A stretch of 64,000 nt of DNA from contig NZ_BOMZ01000042.1 of NCBI RefSeq assembly GCF_016862455.1, positions 1 to 64,000 on the forward strand, in the 5' to 3' direction. Every line of letters starts with the position of its first letter. Position 1 is the first letter of the stretch. A program made the position numbers and the translations under genes. Source of the stretch: Actinoplanes utahensis (GTDB lineage: Bacteria; Actinomycetota; Actinomycetes; Mycobacteriales; Micromonosporaceae). The notes beneath the pieces are model-generated. The model made no database searches and had not been told where the DNA came from. It saw only the letters and a list, made by a program, of their open reading frames with translations. This document shows positions 50,755 to 60,215 of the stretch, piece after piece.

Positions 50755-51669
50755 TCAGGACCGTACGACGCTGGCGGGACCCGGAGTCTCGCGCAACCGT
50801 GCCGGGCTCAGCAGATCCCGGGTGGCGGCCCGGCTGGGCCGTTTGCCGAGGGCCGCCCGGCTGGACTCGCGCAGCAGCAGCGCGGCCCAGAACGCCCCGG
50901 CCCGCACCCGCCCGTGCCGGCGCCGGAACAGCCGCACCTTGTTGAGGGTGAGCAGCGCCCACAGCCCCGGCGACACCCGCGAGTCGCCTTCCAGGTGGAC
51001 GGCGCGGGCGTCCGGGACGTACCGGGTGCCCAGCCCGGCGTCGCGGGCCCGCAGCGAGAAGTCGGTCTCCTCGGAGTAGAGGAAGTACGACTCGTCCCAC
51101 GGCCCGCACCGCTGCCAGCATTCGGCGCTGATCAGCATGGTGGAGCCCTCGGCCCAGTCGGTGAACCGTTCCGCGGCGTACAGCCGCTCGTCCGCGACGA
51201 CCTCGCCGAGCAGCGGGAACCGCCCGGCCCGCCGGGCGCCGAGGACGGCGTCGCCGAGCGTCCGCAGCACGCTCGGCTCACGGCGCTGGGTGTAGATCAG
51301 CCGCCCGTCGCCGTCGACGATGTTCGGCACCGCCACACCGGTGCCGGGCTCCTTCAGCGCCTCCAGGAGCCGGGCGATGCAGCCGGGCCCCAGCCGCACG
51401 TCCGGGTTGAGCACGAGGATCGCGTCGTGCGCGGGCGACGCGGCGACCGCCGCGTTGATGCCGGCCGCGTACCCGGCGTTGCGGCCCATCTCGACGACCG
51501 TCGCGGCCGGGGCCAGCCGGCGGACCGCCGCGACGCTGCCGTCCCTGGAATCGTTGTCGGCCACGGTGAAATGCCAGTCCAGCCCGTCGAGGCCGGCCTG
51601 GAGCCCCTCGACGAGGTCGGCGATCAGCCGTTCGCTGTTGTAGGTGACGACCGCCACCAGAACCGTCAT
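50755..51669 (-). CDS. glycosyltransferase family 2 (rhamnosyltransferase-like)
   Basis: This 304-residue GT-A enzyme shows MTVLVAVVTYNSERLIADLVEGL, ADNDSRDGS, GRNAGYAAGINAAVAASPAHDAILVLNPDVRL (donor-site NPD) and EGSTMLISAECWQRCGPWDESYFLYSEETDFSLRARDAG. These are all typical of the WcaA/RfbF-like group that includes rhamnosyltransferases. dTDP-rhamnose genes lie 5 kb away, which suits that assignment. ATG 51669 overlaps the GNAT gene stop by four bases. It is the last gene of the minus-strand operon that begins at 55570. Confidence 0.9.
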   Translation of the reverse strand: MTVLVAVVTYNSERLIADLVEGLQAGLDGLDWHFTVADNDSRDGSVAAVRRLAPAATVVEMGRNAGYAAGINAAVAASPAHDAILVLNPDVRLGPGCIARLLEALKEPGTGVAVPNIVDGDGRLIYTQRREPSVLRTLGDAVLGARRAGRFPLLGEVVADERLYAAERFTDWAEGSTMLISAECWQRCGPWDESYFLYSEETDFSLRARDAGLGTRYVPDARAVHLEGDSRVSPGLWALLTLNKVRLFRRRHGRVRAGAFWAALLLRESSRAALGKRPSRAATRDLLSPARLRETPGPASVVRS

Positions 51670-52742
51670 CGGGCGGCCAGCCTCGCCTTCAGTCCGCGGA
51701 GCACCCGGCCGGTGCGCCCGCTCTTGAGCTTCTCCCCCAGTGCGCCCTGCCGGACCGACCGGGACACCGCGGATTGGGTACGCCGTACCGCGGTCACCGT
51801 CCAGGACCGGCCGACCCGCCCGGCCGCCACCGGCGTCTCGTCGTTGCTCAACCGGGTCTTGTACAGCGCCTCGGACTTGCCGAGGTCGATCGTCGCGATG
51901 CCGTCCGCGGCGCCGGCCTCGGCCATCCGCAGGCACAGCAGGATGCCGGCGGAGTAGCGGGACAGATCGACGTCGTACGACGGGAACCAGTAGGCGAGCA
52001 CCGACTCGCTGCGCAGCCCCAGGTGTGCGGCGACCGGCCGGTCCCCGGCGTAGACCGTCGACACCACCGCCCGGCAGTCTCCGGACTGCGACGCCAGCAG
52101 CTCCTCCAGCACGCCCTCGATCCACGGGGTGGTGAACCGGTCGTACTGCTGGGTGCGCCGGTACTGGGCGCCCTTCCAGGCGCGCAGCGCGGTCAGCGCG
52201 GCCGGGTCCCGATCGTCCCAGACGAACCGTTCCTCGCCGACCTCACGGACCATCTTGCGCTGCTTGCGCAGGGTCTGCTTGACGACGTCGCCGGCCCGGT
52301 TGCGATCCTCGACGTACGCGGCATAGCCGTCCCCGAGATTCATCAGCGGCGACCCGGTGGTCTCGGTGTGGAACCGCGCGAACGGCCGCTGCCCGGCCAT
52401 CAGATGGTCGAACTCCCACACCGGAAGACGGCAGGCCCGCAACAGCCCGATCGCGTCCCACTCCAGGCCCGCCCGGTGAACGAGTCCCTGACAGTCGCTG
52501 ATCCCGGCGCCGACCGGCACCCCGACCACCCGGTTGCGCACCTCGAACGGGAAGAACCCGGCGAGGCCGCCCCCGTCCTCGATGACGGCGACCCGCGCGG
52601 CCGGGCGCCGGCGGGCGACGGCCACGGTGAACTCCGGCGCCAGGAACGGGTTCTGCAGAACCGGCTGATCCTTCCGGAACTGACGCCAGGCGGCCAGCTC
52701 ACCGGGGCCCAGCTCATCGGGGCGGACCACGGAAATCTTCAC
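51666..52742 (-). CDS. CelD/BcsL-type GNAT acyltransferase
   Basis: This 358-residue double-GNAT protein resembles FemAB and the CelD (PF13480) group associated with polysaccharide synthesis. Recognisable parts are FRKDQPVLQNPFLAPEFTVAVARRR, FFPFEVRNRVVGVPVG, LRKQRKMVREVG and the C-terminal VYAGDRPVAAHLGLRSESVLAYWFPSYDVDLSRYSAGILLCLRMAE. The last feature, ending IDLGKSEALYKTRL, is a strong family mark. GTG 52742 starts 6 nt after the dehydrogenase stop. It may acylate a sugar or transfer an aminoacyl group; the substrate is not known. Confidence 0.87.
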   Translation of the reverse strand: MKISVVRPDELGPGELAAWRQFRKDQPVLQNPFLAPEFTVAVARRRPAARVAVIEDGGGLAGFFPFEVRNRVVGVPVGAGISDCQGLVHRAGLEWDAIGLLRACRLPVWEFDHLMAGQRPFARFHTETTGSPLMNLGDGYAAYVEDRNRAGDVVKQTLRKQRKMVREVGEERFVWDDRDPAALTALRAWKGAQYRRTQQYDRFTTPWIEGVLEELLASQSGDCRAVVSTVYAGDRPVAAHLGLRSESVLAYWFPSYDVDLSRYSAGILLCLRMAEAGAADGIATIDLGKSEALYKTRLSNDETPVAAGRVGRSWTVTAVRRTQSAVSRSVRQGALGEKLKSGRTGRVLRGLKARLAAR

Positions 52743-52748
52743 TGTTCG

Positions 52749-54077
52749 TTACGCTCCTTGCACGACGGGCCTACCGAGGGCCCGGTACTCCCAGCCGGCC
52801 GCACGCCAGCTGGACGGGTCGAGGGCGTGCCGGCCGTCAACGATCTTCCGGCGCCGCACCACCGCGGCCATCGCGGACGGCTCGATCTCCCGGAACTCGT
52901 TCCACTCGGTCAGCAGCGCCACGACGTCGGCGCCGCGGGCGGCGTCCAGGGCGCTCGTCGCGTACGCCAGCTCCGGGTGTGCCCGCCGGGCGTTGTCCAT
53001 CGCGGCGGGATCGTAGACGACGACGTGGGCGCCCGCGGCACGCAGCGTCGCGGCGACGTCGAGGGCCGGCGCGTCCCGGATGTCGTCGGAGTTGGGCTTG
53101 AACGCCGCGCCGAGCGCGGCGATCCGCTTGCCCGCCACGTCGCCGCCGCAGATCTCCACGACCATGTCGACGGTCCGGGCCCGGCGGCGGCGGTTGATCC
53201 CGTCGATCTCGCGCAGGAACCCGACGGCCTGCCCGACGCCCAGCTCCTCGGCCCGGTGCGCGAACGCGCGGATGTCCTTGGGCAGGCAGCCGCCGCCGAA
53301 GCCGAGCCCGGGCCGCAGGAACCTCCCGCCGATCCGCTCGTCGTAGGCCAGCGCCTCGGCCAGGTCGTGCACGTCGGCGCCGGTCGCCTCGCAGATCTCG
53401 GCCATCGCGTTGATGTAGGAGATCTTGGTGGCCAGGAACGAGTTGGCCGCGACCTTCACCAACTCGGCGGTCTGCAGGTCGGTGACCTTGACCGGCACGC
53501 CCTGGGCGAGCACCGGCTCGAACACCTCCCGCAGCCGCTGCTCGGCCCAGGCCGAGGTGACGCCGAAGACCATCCGGTCGGGTTTCATGGTGTCGTCGAC
53601 GGCGAAGCCCTCGCGCAGGAACTCCGGGTTCCACGCCAGCTCCACCCGGTCCCCGGCCGGCGCCAGGCCGTGCAGCAGGTCGGCGAGGCGGGCCGCGGTG
53701 CCGACCGGCACCGTCGACTTGCCCGCCACCAGGACGCGGCGGGTCAGGTACGGCGCGAGGGTGGTGACGGCCGCGTCGACGTACGTCAGGTCGGCGGCCT
53801 CCGAACCGCTCTGCTGCGGCGTGCCCACGCAGATGAAGTGCACGTCGCCGAACGCGCCGGCCTCGGCGAACGAGGTGGTGAACCGCAGCCGCCCGGACTC
53901 CAGGGCCTTGGTGAGCAGTTCGGGCAGGCCGGGCTCGAAGAACGGCACCCGCCCCTGGTTCAGCGTGTCGACCTTGGACGCGTCGACGTCGACGCCGAGG
54001 ACCTCGAAGCCCATGACCGCCATGCAGATCGCGTGGGTGGCGCCGAGATAGCCGGTGCCGATCACGGTGACGCGCAT
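52749..54077 (-). CDS. UDP-glucose/GDP-mannose dehydrogenase family protein
   Basis: This 442-residue NAD-dependent four-electron dehydrogenase oxidises a nucleotide hexose to a uronic acid. The NAD site VTVIGTGYLGATHAICMA is at residues 3-20. The middle domain has WNPEFLREGFAVDD and the catalytic region LVKVAANSFLATKISYINAMAEI, and the active cysteine lies in GFGGGCLPKDIRAF. The C-terminal domain shows ALGAAFKPNSDDIRDAPA. The start ATG 54077 shares one base with the sugar-transferase stop. The product, probably UDP-glucuronate, can feed the exopolysaccharide and the WlbA-like pathway. Confidence 0.94.
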   Translation of the reverse strand: MRVTVIGTGYLGATHAICMAVMGFEVLGVDVDASKVDTLNQGRVPFFEPGLPELLTKALESGRLRFTTSFAEAGAFGDVHFICVGTPQQSGSEAADLTYVDAAVTTLAPYLTRRVLVAGKSTVPVGTAARLADLLHGLAPAGDRVELAWNPEFLREGFAVDDTMKPDRMVFGVTSAWAEQRLREVFEPVLAQGVPVKVTDLQTAELVKVAANSFLATKISYINAMAEICEATGADVHDLAEALAYDERIGGRFLRPGLGFGGGCLPKDIRAFAHRAEELGVGQAVGFLREIDGINRRRRARTVDMVVEICGGDVAGKRIAALGAAFKPNSDDIRDAPALDVAATLRAAGAHVVVYDPAAMDNARRAHPELAYATSALDAARGADVVALLTEWNEFREIEPSAMAAVVRRRKIVDGRHALDPSSWRAAGWEYRALGRPVVQGA

Positions 54078-55570
54078 CAGTAGGCCCCCGAACTGCGCAC
54101 CACAGCGCTCACGGTACGGAACAGAATGGCCAGGTCCATGGTGAGCGACCAGTTCTCCACGTAGCTCAGGTCGAGCCGGATCGACTCCTCCCAGGACAGG
54201 TCGGACCGGCCGGACACCTGCCACAGGCCGGTCAGCCCGGGTTTCACCACGAGCCGGCGGCGCATGTCGGCCGGATAGTCGGCGACCTCGCGGGCCAGCG
54301 GCGGGCGCGGCCCGACCAGGGACATGTCGCCCTTCACCACGTTCATCAGCTGGGGCAGCTCGTCGACGGAGAACCGGCGCAGCCACTTGCCGACCGGGGT
54401 GATCCGCGGATCCTCCCGCATCTTGAACAGCGCCCCGTCGTGGTCGTTGAGGTTGCCGAGCTCGAACAGCTTCGTCTCCGCGTCGACCTGCATGGTGCGG
54501 AACTTGTAGAGCGTGAACGGCTTGCCGTCCCGGCCGACCCGCTCCTGCTGGAAGATCACCGGGCCGCGCCCGCCCCGGCCGAACCGGACCAGGGCCGCGA
54601 CCACCGCCAGCAGCGGGGAGGCGAGCATCAGCAGCGTCAGCGCGCCGACCCGATCGAACATCTCCTTGACCGCGCGGGCGCTGCCCTTCAGCCGCGGATG
54701 CTCGACGTGCAGCATCGGCAGGCCGTCGACCGGCCGGATGGTGGTCCGGTCGCCGGCCACGTCGACCAGCGTGCTGGCCACGATCAGGTCGATGTCGTCG
54801 CGTTCCAGCTGCCAGGCGAGCCGGCGCAGCGCCGGGCCGTCGATCTCCGGGCAGGCGAGCACGACGACGGTGTCGGCGTCGGAGCGGGCCACCGCGGTGG
54901 CGACGTCGTCGAAGGAGCCGTAGACCGGCGGCAGCCCGGCGACGGCGCTGGTCCGCGAGCCCGGCGGCAGGCAGGCACCGATCACGCCGAGACCGTGGTA
55001 GCGCTCCCGGCTGAGCCGGCGGGTGGTGTCGACGACCGCGCGCTCGTGGCCGACCAGGACCACCCGGTTCAGCCGCTGGCCACGGCCCCAGGCCCGGTGC
55101 AGGCGCTGGCGGAAGACGTACCGGGCGCCGAGGCTCACCAGGATCGCCAGCGGCATCGCGATCACCACGTAACCGCGGGCCAGCCGGAGATCGAAGGCGA
55201 ACGAGACGAGGGCGAGGGCGGCGGTGAGCCCCAATCCGGCACGGAATACGCGGGCGTACTCCTCGGTGCCGACGAAGAGATGGCGTGACTCGTACGCCCG
55301 GTTGAACACCAGGCAGGCGATCCAGGCGATCGGGAAGAACAGGGTGAGCAGAAGATAGTCGCGCTGATGGCTCGAGACGCTGTCGGCGCCGAACCGCAGC
55401 AGCAGTGCCCACGAGGCCGCGCTCAATCCGACCACGAAGTCGATGAGATAGAGGGTCAGGGCGTACCGGCTCTGCCATCCGGAACGGGCCCGGCTCGCCC
55501 GGGATCGGGCCTTGAGCTGGGAGGCCGTCGCCGCCAGGTCGACGGTCTCCAGGGATTCAATTGTCTGCAC
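54077..55570 (-). CDS. exopolysaccharide polyprenyl glycosylphosphotransferase (initiating sugar transferase)
   Basis: This 497-residue WbaP/WcaJ-type enzyme moves a sugar-1-phosphate to undecaprenyl phosphate, the first step of repeat-unit synthesis. Four or five membrane helices occupy residues 38-155. A CoA-binding-like domain at about 165-290 includes RVVLVGHERAVVDTTRRL. Another membrane helix lies near 310, and the catalytic bacterial sugar-transferase domain covers 340-497. That domain has VIFQQERVGRDGKPFTLYKFRTM, RRFSVDELPQLMNVVKGDMSLVGPRPP and KPGLTGLWQVSGRSDLSWEE. GTG 55570 has GGGGG and AGAGG nearby. It heads the operon with the dehydrogenase, GNAT and GT2. Confidence 0.94.
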   Translation of the reverse strand: MQTIESLETVDLAATASQLKARSRASRARSGWQSRYALTLYLIDFVVGLSAASWALLLRFGADSVSSHQRDYLLLTLFFPIAWIACLVFNRAYESRHLFVGTEEYARVFRAGLGLTAALALVSFAFDLRLARGYVVIAMPLAILVSLGARYVFRQRLHRAWGRGQRLNRVVLVGHERAVVDTTRRLSRERYHGLGVIGACLPPGSRTSAVAGLPPVYGSFDDVATAVARSDADTVVVLACPEIDGPALRRLAWQLERDDIDLIVASTLVDVAGDRTTIRPVDGLPMLHVEHPRLKGSARAVKEMFDRVGALTLLMLASPLLAVVAALVRFGRGGRGPVIFQQERVGRDGKPFTLYKFRTMQVDAETKLFELGNLNDHDGALFKMREDPRITPVGKWLRRFSVDELPQLMNVVKGDMSLVGPRPPLAREVADYPADMRRRLVVKPGLTGLWQVSGRSDLSWEESIRLDLSYVENWSLTMDLAILFRTVSAVVRSSGAY

Positions 55571-55793
55571 GCCTCTGCCCCCATCAGCGTTGCAACCGAT
55601 TCATGAACACTCACCCCGGCACTGGACGGCGCCGGGAACGTCCCACGAGTGAAACCCCGAGGACACATGAGACAGACTCTCAATGCGGCACGGCCCGCGC
55701 TACAGCTTTCCGTTCGGCAGCGATGACGATTCGGAGGATGCGGGGAACCGATACGGCGCAAGCTGTCCAATGAGGACTTTCGGACATTATCGG

Positions 55794-56405
55794 TTATCGA
55801 ATGTCGTCAATCTGACGCAATGATTCGACGAAGTCGTTACAAACGTCGAAACGAGGCAGCAGGCCGCTCTCCACGGCCTCCGCCAGCGTCGGCGCCTCGG
55901 CGTCCTTGGCGGACAGTACGGGGTCGTCCACCGGCCAGGCAATGCCCAGCTGCGGATCCAGGGGGTGCACCCCGTGCTCCCGTCCCGGCTGATAGGTGGA
56001 CGAGCAGAGGTACGCCACCGTGGCGCCCTCGCTCAGCGCGCAGAAACCGTGACCCAGACCCTCGGCGAGATAGACGGCCCGCCGGTTGTCGTCGTCCAGC
56101 TGCACCGCCTCCCACGCGCCGAACGTGGGCGACCCGGTCCGCAGATCCACGATCACGTCGAGGATCGAGCCGGCCACGCACGTCAGATACTTCGCCTGAC
56201 CGGGCGGCACATCGGCGAAGTGGATGCCGCGGACCACGCCGCGGGCCGAGGTCGACAGGTTCGCCTGGGCCAGGTCGAGCGGATGCCCGACCGCCTCGGC
56301 CAGATGGTCGAACCGGTACCACTCCAGGAACCGGCCCCGGGCGTCGCCGTGCTGCACCGGCGTGATCTCGAAGGCGCCCTCGATCGTCAGCGGCCGGATC
56401 TTCAC
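55794..56405 (-). CDS. rfbC: dTDP-4-dehydrorhamnose 3,5-epimerase
   Basis: This 203-residue cupin-type epimerase is the third enzyme of dTDP-L-rhamnose synthesis. It has the active-site histidine in [33 protein letters not shown], the tyrosine region [30 protein letters not shown], and the usual [19 protein letters not shown] 56405 overlaps the rfbA stop (GTGA). The gene ends the short rfbA-rfbC operon. Confidence 0.95.
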   Translation of the reverse strand: MKIRPLTIEGAFEITPVQHGDARGRFLEWYRFDHLAEAVGHPLDLAQANLSTSARGVVRGIHFADVPPGQAKYLTCVAGSILDVIVDLRTGSPTFGAWEAVQLDDDNRRAVYLAEGLGHGFCALSEGATVAYLCSSTYQPGREHGVHPLDPQLGIAWPVDDPVLSAKDAEAPTLAEAVESGLLPRFDVCNDFVESLRQIDDIR

Positions 56406-57256
56406 CGGAGGCCACCGTCCAGGAGCCGGATCAGGTACTGGCCGTACCCGCTCTTCAGCAGCGGCTGTGCCAGCTCGCGCAACTGCCCGTCGGCGATGAA
56501 GCCGGCCCGCCAGGCCGCCTCCTCCACACAGCCGATCTTCAAACCCTGCCGCTCCTCGATCACCCGTACGTACTCCGAGGCCTGCACCATCGACTGGAAC
56601 GTGCCGGTGTCCAGCCAGACCGTGCCCCGGTCCAGCACCGTCACGTCGAGCCGGCCCTGGCGCAGATACTCCTCGTTCACCGCGGTGATCTCCAATTCGC
56701 CACGCGCGCTGGGCTCGAGCTGATCGGCGATCTTCACCACGTCGGCGTCGTAGAAGTAGAGACCGGGCACCACGTACGTCGATTTGGGACGCTCCGGCTT
56801 CTCCTCGATGGACAGCACCCGGCCGGCGCCGTCGAACTCGACCACGCCGTACCGCTCGGGATCGGCCACCGGGTAGGCGAAGACCCGCCCGCCGGACGGC
56901 TCGGTGAAGCTGTTCACACCGTGGAAGATGTTGTCGCCGAGGATCAGCGCCACCGGCTCGTCGCCGATGAACTCCGCACCGATCCGGAACGCCTGGGCGA
57001 TCCCGTCCGGTCTCGGCTGAACCGCGTAGGTCAGGTCGAGCCCGAACCGGCCGCCGTCCCCCAGCAGGCGCTGGAAGTGCGGCTGGTCCTCCGGGGTGGT
57101 GATCACCATGATCTCCCGGATCCCGGCCGACACCAGAGTGCTCAGTGGGTAGTAGATCATCGGTTTGTCGAAGATGGGCATCAACTGTTTGGACATGGCC
57201 ATGGTGATCGGCCAGAGCCGGGAACCGGTACCTCCGGCGAGCAGAATTCCGCGCAC
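56402..57256 (-). CDS. rfbA: glucose-1-phosphate thymidylyltransferase
   Basis: This 284-residue nucleotidyltransferase makes dTDP-glucose from dTTP and glucose 1-phosphate. It has [41 protein letters not shown], the catalytic loop [30 protein letters not shown] and a C-terminal [14 protein letters not shown]. The short form lacks the C-terminal extension seen in some homologues. GTG 57256 is divergent from rfbB with 45 nt between them. Confidence 0.96.
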   Translation of the reverse strand: MRGILLAGGTGSRLWPITMAMSKQLMPIFDKPMIYYPLSTLVSAGIREIMVITTPEDQPHFQRLLGDGGRFGLDLTYAVQPRPDGIAQAFRIGAEFIGDEPVALILGDNIFHGVNSFTEPSGGRVFAYPVADPERYGVVEFDGAGRVLSIEEKPERPKSTYVVPGLYFYDADVVKIADQLEPSARGELEITAVNEEYLRQGRLDVTVLDRGTVWLDTGTFQSMVQASEYVRVIEERQGLKIGCVEEAAWRAGFIADGQLRELAQPLLKSGYGQYLIRLLDGGLR

Positions 57257-57287
57257 CGGGCGACCCTAAACGGGGGTGGTGAACGTC

Positions 57288-57293
57288 TACACT
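57288..57293 (+). promoter_or_regulatory. -10 box for leaderless rfbB mRNA
   Basis: TACACT fits TANNNT and ends 8 nt before the GTG at 57302. There is no ribosome site, and the whole gap to divergent rfbA is 45 nt. Confidence 0.45.
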
Positions 57294-57301
57294 CGCCACT
57301 C

Positions 57302-58279
57302 GTGCAGATTTTCGTGACCGGTGGTGCCGGTTTCATCGGATCGGCCTACGTCAGGGCCCTCTTGCAGGACGAGTACGCAGGTGTGACCGGCTCGTCGGTG
57401 ACCGTCCTGGATCTGTTGTCCTATTCGGGCAATCGTGCCAACCTGCCCCTGTCGGATTCCCGACTACGATTCGTACAGGGCGACATCTCTGATTCCGGAC
57501 TACTCCGCGAGCTACTTCCCGGACACGACGCGATTGTGCATTTCGCGGCCGAATCACACGTGGACCGGTCTATTTCGGGCGCATTGCCGTTCGTCACCAC
57601 GAATGTCGTCGGAACGCAGATTCTGCTCGACGCCGCCCGTGCGGCGGGCGTCGGCCGGTTCGTGCACGTCTCCACCGACGAGGTGTACGGGTCGATCGAC
57701 GAGGGCTCCTGGACCGAGACGTGGCCACTGGCGCCGAACTCGCCGTACGCCGCCTCCAAAGCCGGCTCCGACCTGCTCGCCCTCGCCGCCCACCGCACCC
57801 ACGGCATGGACGTGGTGGTCACCCGCTGCTCCAACAACTACGGGCACCACCAGTTCCCGGAGAAGGTCGTCCCGCTCTTCGTGACCAACCTCCTCGACGG
57901 CAAACCGGTCCCGCTCTACGGCGACGGCGGCAACGTCCGCGACTGGCTGCACGTCAGCGACCACTGCCGGGGCATCCAGCTGGTCCTGGAGAAGGGCCGG
58001 CCCGGCGAGGTCTACAACATCGGCGGCGGCACCGAGCTGAGCAACCGCGAGCTCACCGGACGGCTCCTGGAGGCCTGCGGCGCCGGCTGGGACATGGTCC
58101 GCCCGGTCACCGACCGCAAAGGCCACGACCGCCGCTACTCCCTCGACATCACCAAGATCGGAGACGAGTTGGGGTACGCCCCGCAGGTCACCATCGACGA
58201 GGGCCTGGCCGCCACCGTCGCCTGGTACCGCGACAACCGCTCCTGGTGGGAGCCGCTGAAGTCCCGGGCCGGCCTCTGA
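57302..58279 (+). CDS. rfbB: dTDP-glucose 4,6-dehydratase
   Basis: This 325-residue extended SDR enzyme has the NAD site FVTGGAGFIGSAYVRALL at residues 4-21. VHFAAESHVDRSI and HVSTDEVYGSI follow, then the catalytic SPYAASKAGSDLL (Tyr-x-x-x-Lys) and TRCSNNYGHHQFPEKVVPLFVTNLLDGKPVPLYGDGGNVRDWL, all diagnostic of RfbB. It overlaps rfbD by one base (TGATG). It yields dTDP-4-keto-6-deoxyglucose, the branch point to rhamnose and to dTDP-amino sugars that the aminotransferases in this window could use. Confidence 0.96.
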   Translation: MQIFVTGGAGFIGSAYVRALLQDEYAGVTGSSVTVLDLLSYSGNRANLPLSDSRLRFVQGDISDSGLLRELLPGHDAIVHFAAESHVDRSISGALPFVTTNVVGTQILLDAARAAGVGRFVHVSTDEVYGSIDEGSWTETWPLAPNSPYAASKAGSDLLALAAHRTHGMDVVVTRCSNNYGHHQFPEKVVPLFVTNLLDGKPVPLYGDGGNVRDWLHVSDHCRGIQLVLEKGRPGEVYNIGGGTELSNRELTGRLLEACGAGWDMVRPVTDRKGHDRRYSLDITKIGDELGYAPQVTIDEGLAATVAWYRDNRSWWEPLKSRAGL

Positions 58280-59124
58280 TGCGCTGGCTGATCACCGGCG
58301 CGGGCGGCATGCTCGGCCGCGACCTGCAACGCGTCCTGGCCGAACACGGCGAGACCGAGGTGGCCGCCGCCACCCGCGCCGACCTGGACATCACCGACCC
58401 CGCCCGGGTCCGCGAGGCGGTCGCCGGCGCCGACGTCGTCCTGAACGCCGCCGCCTGGACCGACGTCGACGGCGCCGAAACCGACGAGGACGCCGCCACC
58501 GCCGTCAACGGCCACGGCGCCCGCCTGCTCGCCGCCGAAGCCGGCAAGCGCCTGATCCACGTCTCCACCGACTACGTCTTCGACGGCGCCGCGACCGCCC
58601 CCTACCCGGAGGACACGTCGCACGCGCCGGTCAACGCCTACGGCCGCGGGAAGGCCCTGGGCGAGGCGGCGGTGCTCGGCCACGGCGGCTACGTGGTCCG
58701 GACCGCCTGGCTCTACGGCGAACACGGCCCCAACTTCGTCCGGACCATGCTGCGCCTCGCCGCCGACCGGGACACCCTCGACGTGGTCGACGACCAACTC
58801 GGCCAGCCCACCTGGTCCTACGCCCTGGCCCAGCTGCTGGTCGACCTGTCGCACGCCGCGATCGACGGCCGTGCCGCCCCGGGCGCCTACCACGGCACCG
58901 CCGGCGGCTCGGTCACCTGGTGCGGCCTGGCCCGCGCGGTCTTCATCGAGGCCGGCCTCGACCCCGACCGCATCCGGCCGACCACCAGCGACCGTTTCCC
59001 CCGCCCGGCCCGCCGGCCCGCCTACAGCGTCCTGGGCCACTCCCGATGGTCCGGCACGGGCGTCGCCCCGCTCCCGCACTGGCGGACCATACTCACTCAG
59101 GCGATGCCCCGCCTGCTCCGCTGA
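58279..59124 (+). CDS. rfbD: dTDP-4-dehydrorhamnose reductase
   Basis: This 281-residue NADPH-dependent reductase performs the last step of dTDP-rhamnose synthesis. Features are MRWLITGAGGMLGRDLQRVL, LNAAAWTDVDGAETDEDAATAVNGHGARLLA, HVSTDYVFDG, the catalytic AYGRGKALGEAAV and VRTAWLYGEHGPNFV. It ends about 125 nt before the TauE gene. With rfbA, B and C it completes the pathway in two divergent pairs. Confidence 0.95.
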   Translation: MRWLITGAGGMLGRDLQRVLAEHGETEVAAATRADLDITDPARVREAVAGADVVLNAAAWTDVDGAETDEDAATAVNGHGARLLAAEAGKRLIHVSTDYVFDGAATAPYPEDTSHAPVNAYGRGKALGEAAVLGHGGYVVRTAWLYGEHGPNFVRTMLRLAADRDTLDVVDDQLGQPTWSYALAQLLVDLSHAAIDGRAAPGAYHGTAGGSVTWCGLARAVFIEAGLDPDRIRPTTSDRFPRPARRPAYSVLGHSRWSGTGVAPLPHWRTILTQAMPRLLR

Positions 59125-59250
59125 TCTCCCCACCCGCCACGTTCCGGGACGTCCGTACCACGGACTGGCGAGCCCCGCCGAGATCCGGGGAGCGCGCCGC
59201 ACGTGACGAAGGCGACAGCGTGCCGGGCGGGGACGCTTCAGACTCATCGG

Positions 59251-60006
59251 GTGGATCTCGATCATGCGGCCCTGCTCGTCGCCGGCGGTGTCGGGTCCGG
59301 GCTGACCGGCTCGATGGCCGGGCTCGCCTCGCTCATCAGCTATCCGACGCTGCTGGCGGTCGGGCTCCCGCCGATCGCCGCCAACGTGACGAACTCGGTG
59401 GGCCTGCTCGCCAGCGGCGCCGGTTCGGCCGCCGGCTCCCGCCTCGAACTGCGCGGCCAGGGCCCGCGGATCCTGCGGCAGAGCTTCTTCGCGCTGCTCG
59501 GCGGCGTCGCCGGGGCCGTGCTGCTGATGAACACCGCGGCCGAGGTGTTCGAGCGGATCGTGCCGTTGCTGATCGCCCTGGCCGCCGTCGTCCTGCTGCT
59601 GCGCGACCGGCTGCGCGGCTGGTACACCCGGCCGAAGGCCCGCTTCGCCCAGCCCCCACTGGGTCTCGCGGTGTTCCTGATCGGCATCTACGGCGGCTAC
59701 TTCGGCGCCGCCGCCGGCGTGCTGATGCTGGCCGTGATGTCGATGTCGGTGGTCGAACCGCTCGCCGTGACGAACGCGGTCAAGAGCGTCGTGCTCTGCG
59801 CCGCCAACTTCGCGGCCGCCGCCCTGTACGCCGTCGTCGCCCCGGTGAACTGGACGGCCGCCCTGCTTCTCGGCTTCGGCTGCCTGATCGGCAGCTGGAT
59901 CGGCCCGGCGCTGGTGCGGCGTACCCCCGAACGCCCGCTCCGGATCGTGATCGCCGTCGCCGCCCTGGCCCTCGCCGGCTACCTCTGGCACGACGCGACC
60001 GGCTGA
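59251..60006 (+). CDS. TauE/SafE-family membrane permease
   Basis: This 251-residue protein has about eight hydrophobic segments. The repeats LVAGGVGSGLTGSMAGLASLISYPTLLAVGLPPIAANVTNSVGLL and GIYGGYFGAAAGVLMLAVMSMS are the paired TauE/SafE signatures, a family associated with export of sulfite or organosulfonates. GTG 59251 fits the family N-terminus (DLDHAALLVAGG) and lies 6 nt after CAGACT, a weak -10 box. GTG 59203 in the same frame would add 16 unrelated residues. It stands alone; the substrate is inferred from the family only. Confidence 0.87.
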   Translation: MDLDHAALLVAGGVGSGLTGSMAGLASLISYPTLLAVGLPPIAANVTNSVGLLASGAGSAAGSRLELRGQGPRILRQSFFALLGGVAGAVLLMNTAAEVFERIVPLLIALAAVVLLLRDRLRGWYTRPKARFAQPPLGLAVFLIGIYGGYFGAAAGVLMLAVMSMSVVEPLAVTNAVKSVVLCAANFAAAALYAVVAPVNWTAALLLGFGCLIGSWIGPALVRRTPERPLRIVIAVAALALAGYLWHDATG

Positions 60007-60008
60007 CC

Positions 60009-60158
60009 TCAGTCGAGGTGGTTGAGCGCGGCGTACCGCCCGCGAGCAGGGGGACGCCGTCCGGCCCGGGCCGCCAGGCGCCGTGCACGGCGAGCCGGTC
60101 GATGCCGCGGGTGGCGAAGGTCCGGGCCACGTGCTGCTGCTCCTGACCGAGAACGTGC
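60009..60158 (-). pseudogene. possible frameshifted gene remnant
   Basis: On the minus strand one frame reads VHVLGQEQQHVARTFATRGIDRLAVHGAWRPGPDG from 60158. A second frame, one base off, ends PARGRYAALNHLD-stop at 60009. Joined by one frameshift near 60050 they would make a short acidic-to-basic C-terminal tail of a protein. The parent family is not recognised and the region may simply be non-coding. Confidence 0.2.
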
Positions 60159-60215
60159 ACCGAGGTTCAGACCGGCTTCGTAGCGGTGGACGGCGGAGAA
60201 TGCGACAGTGATCCG

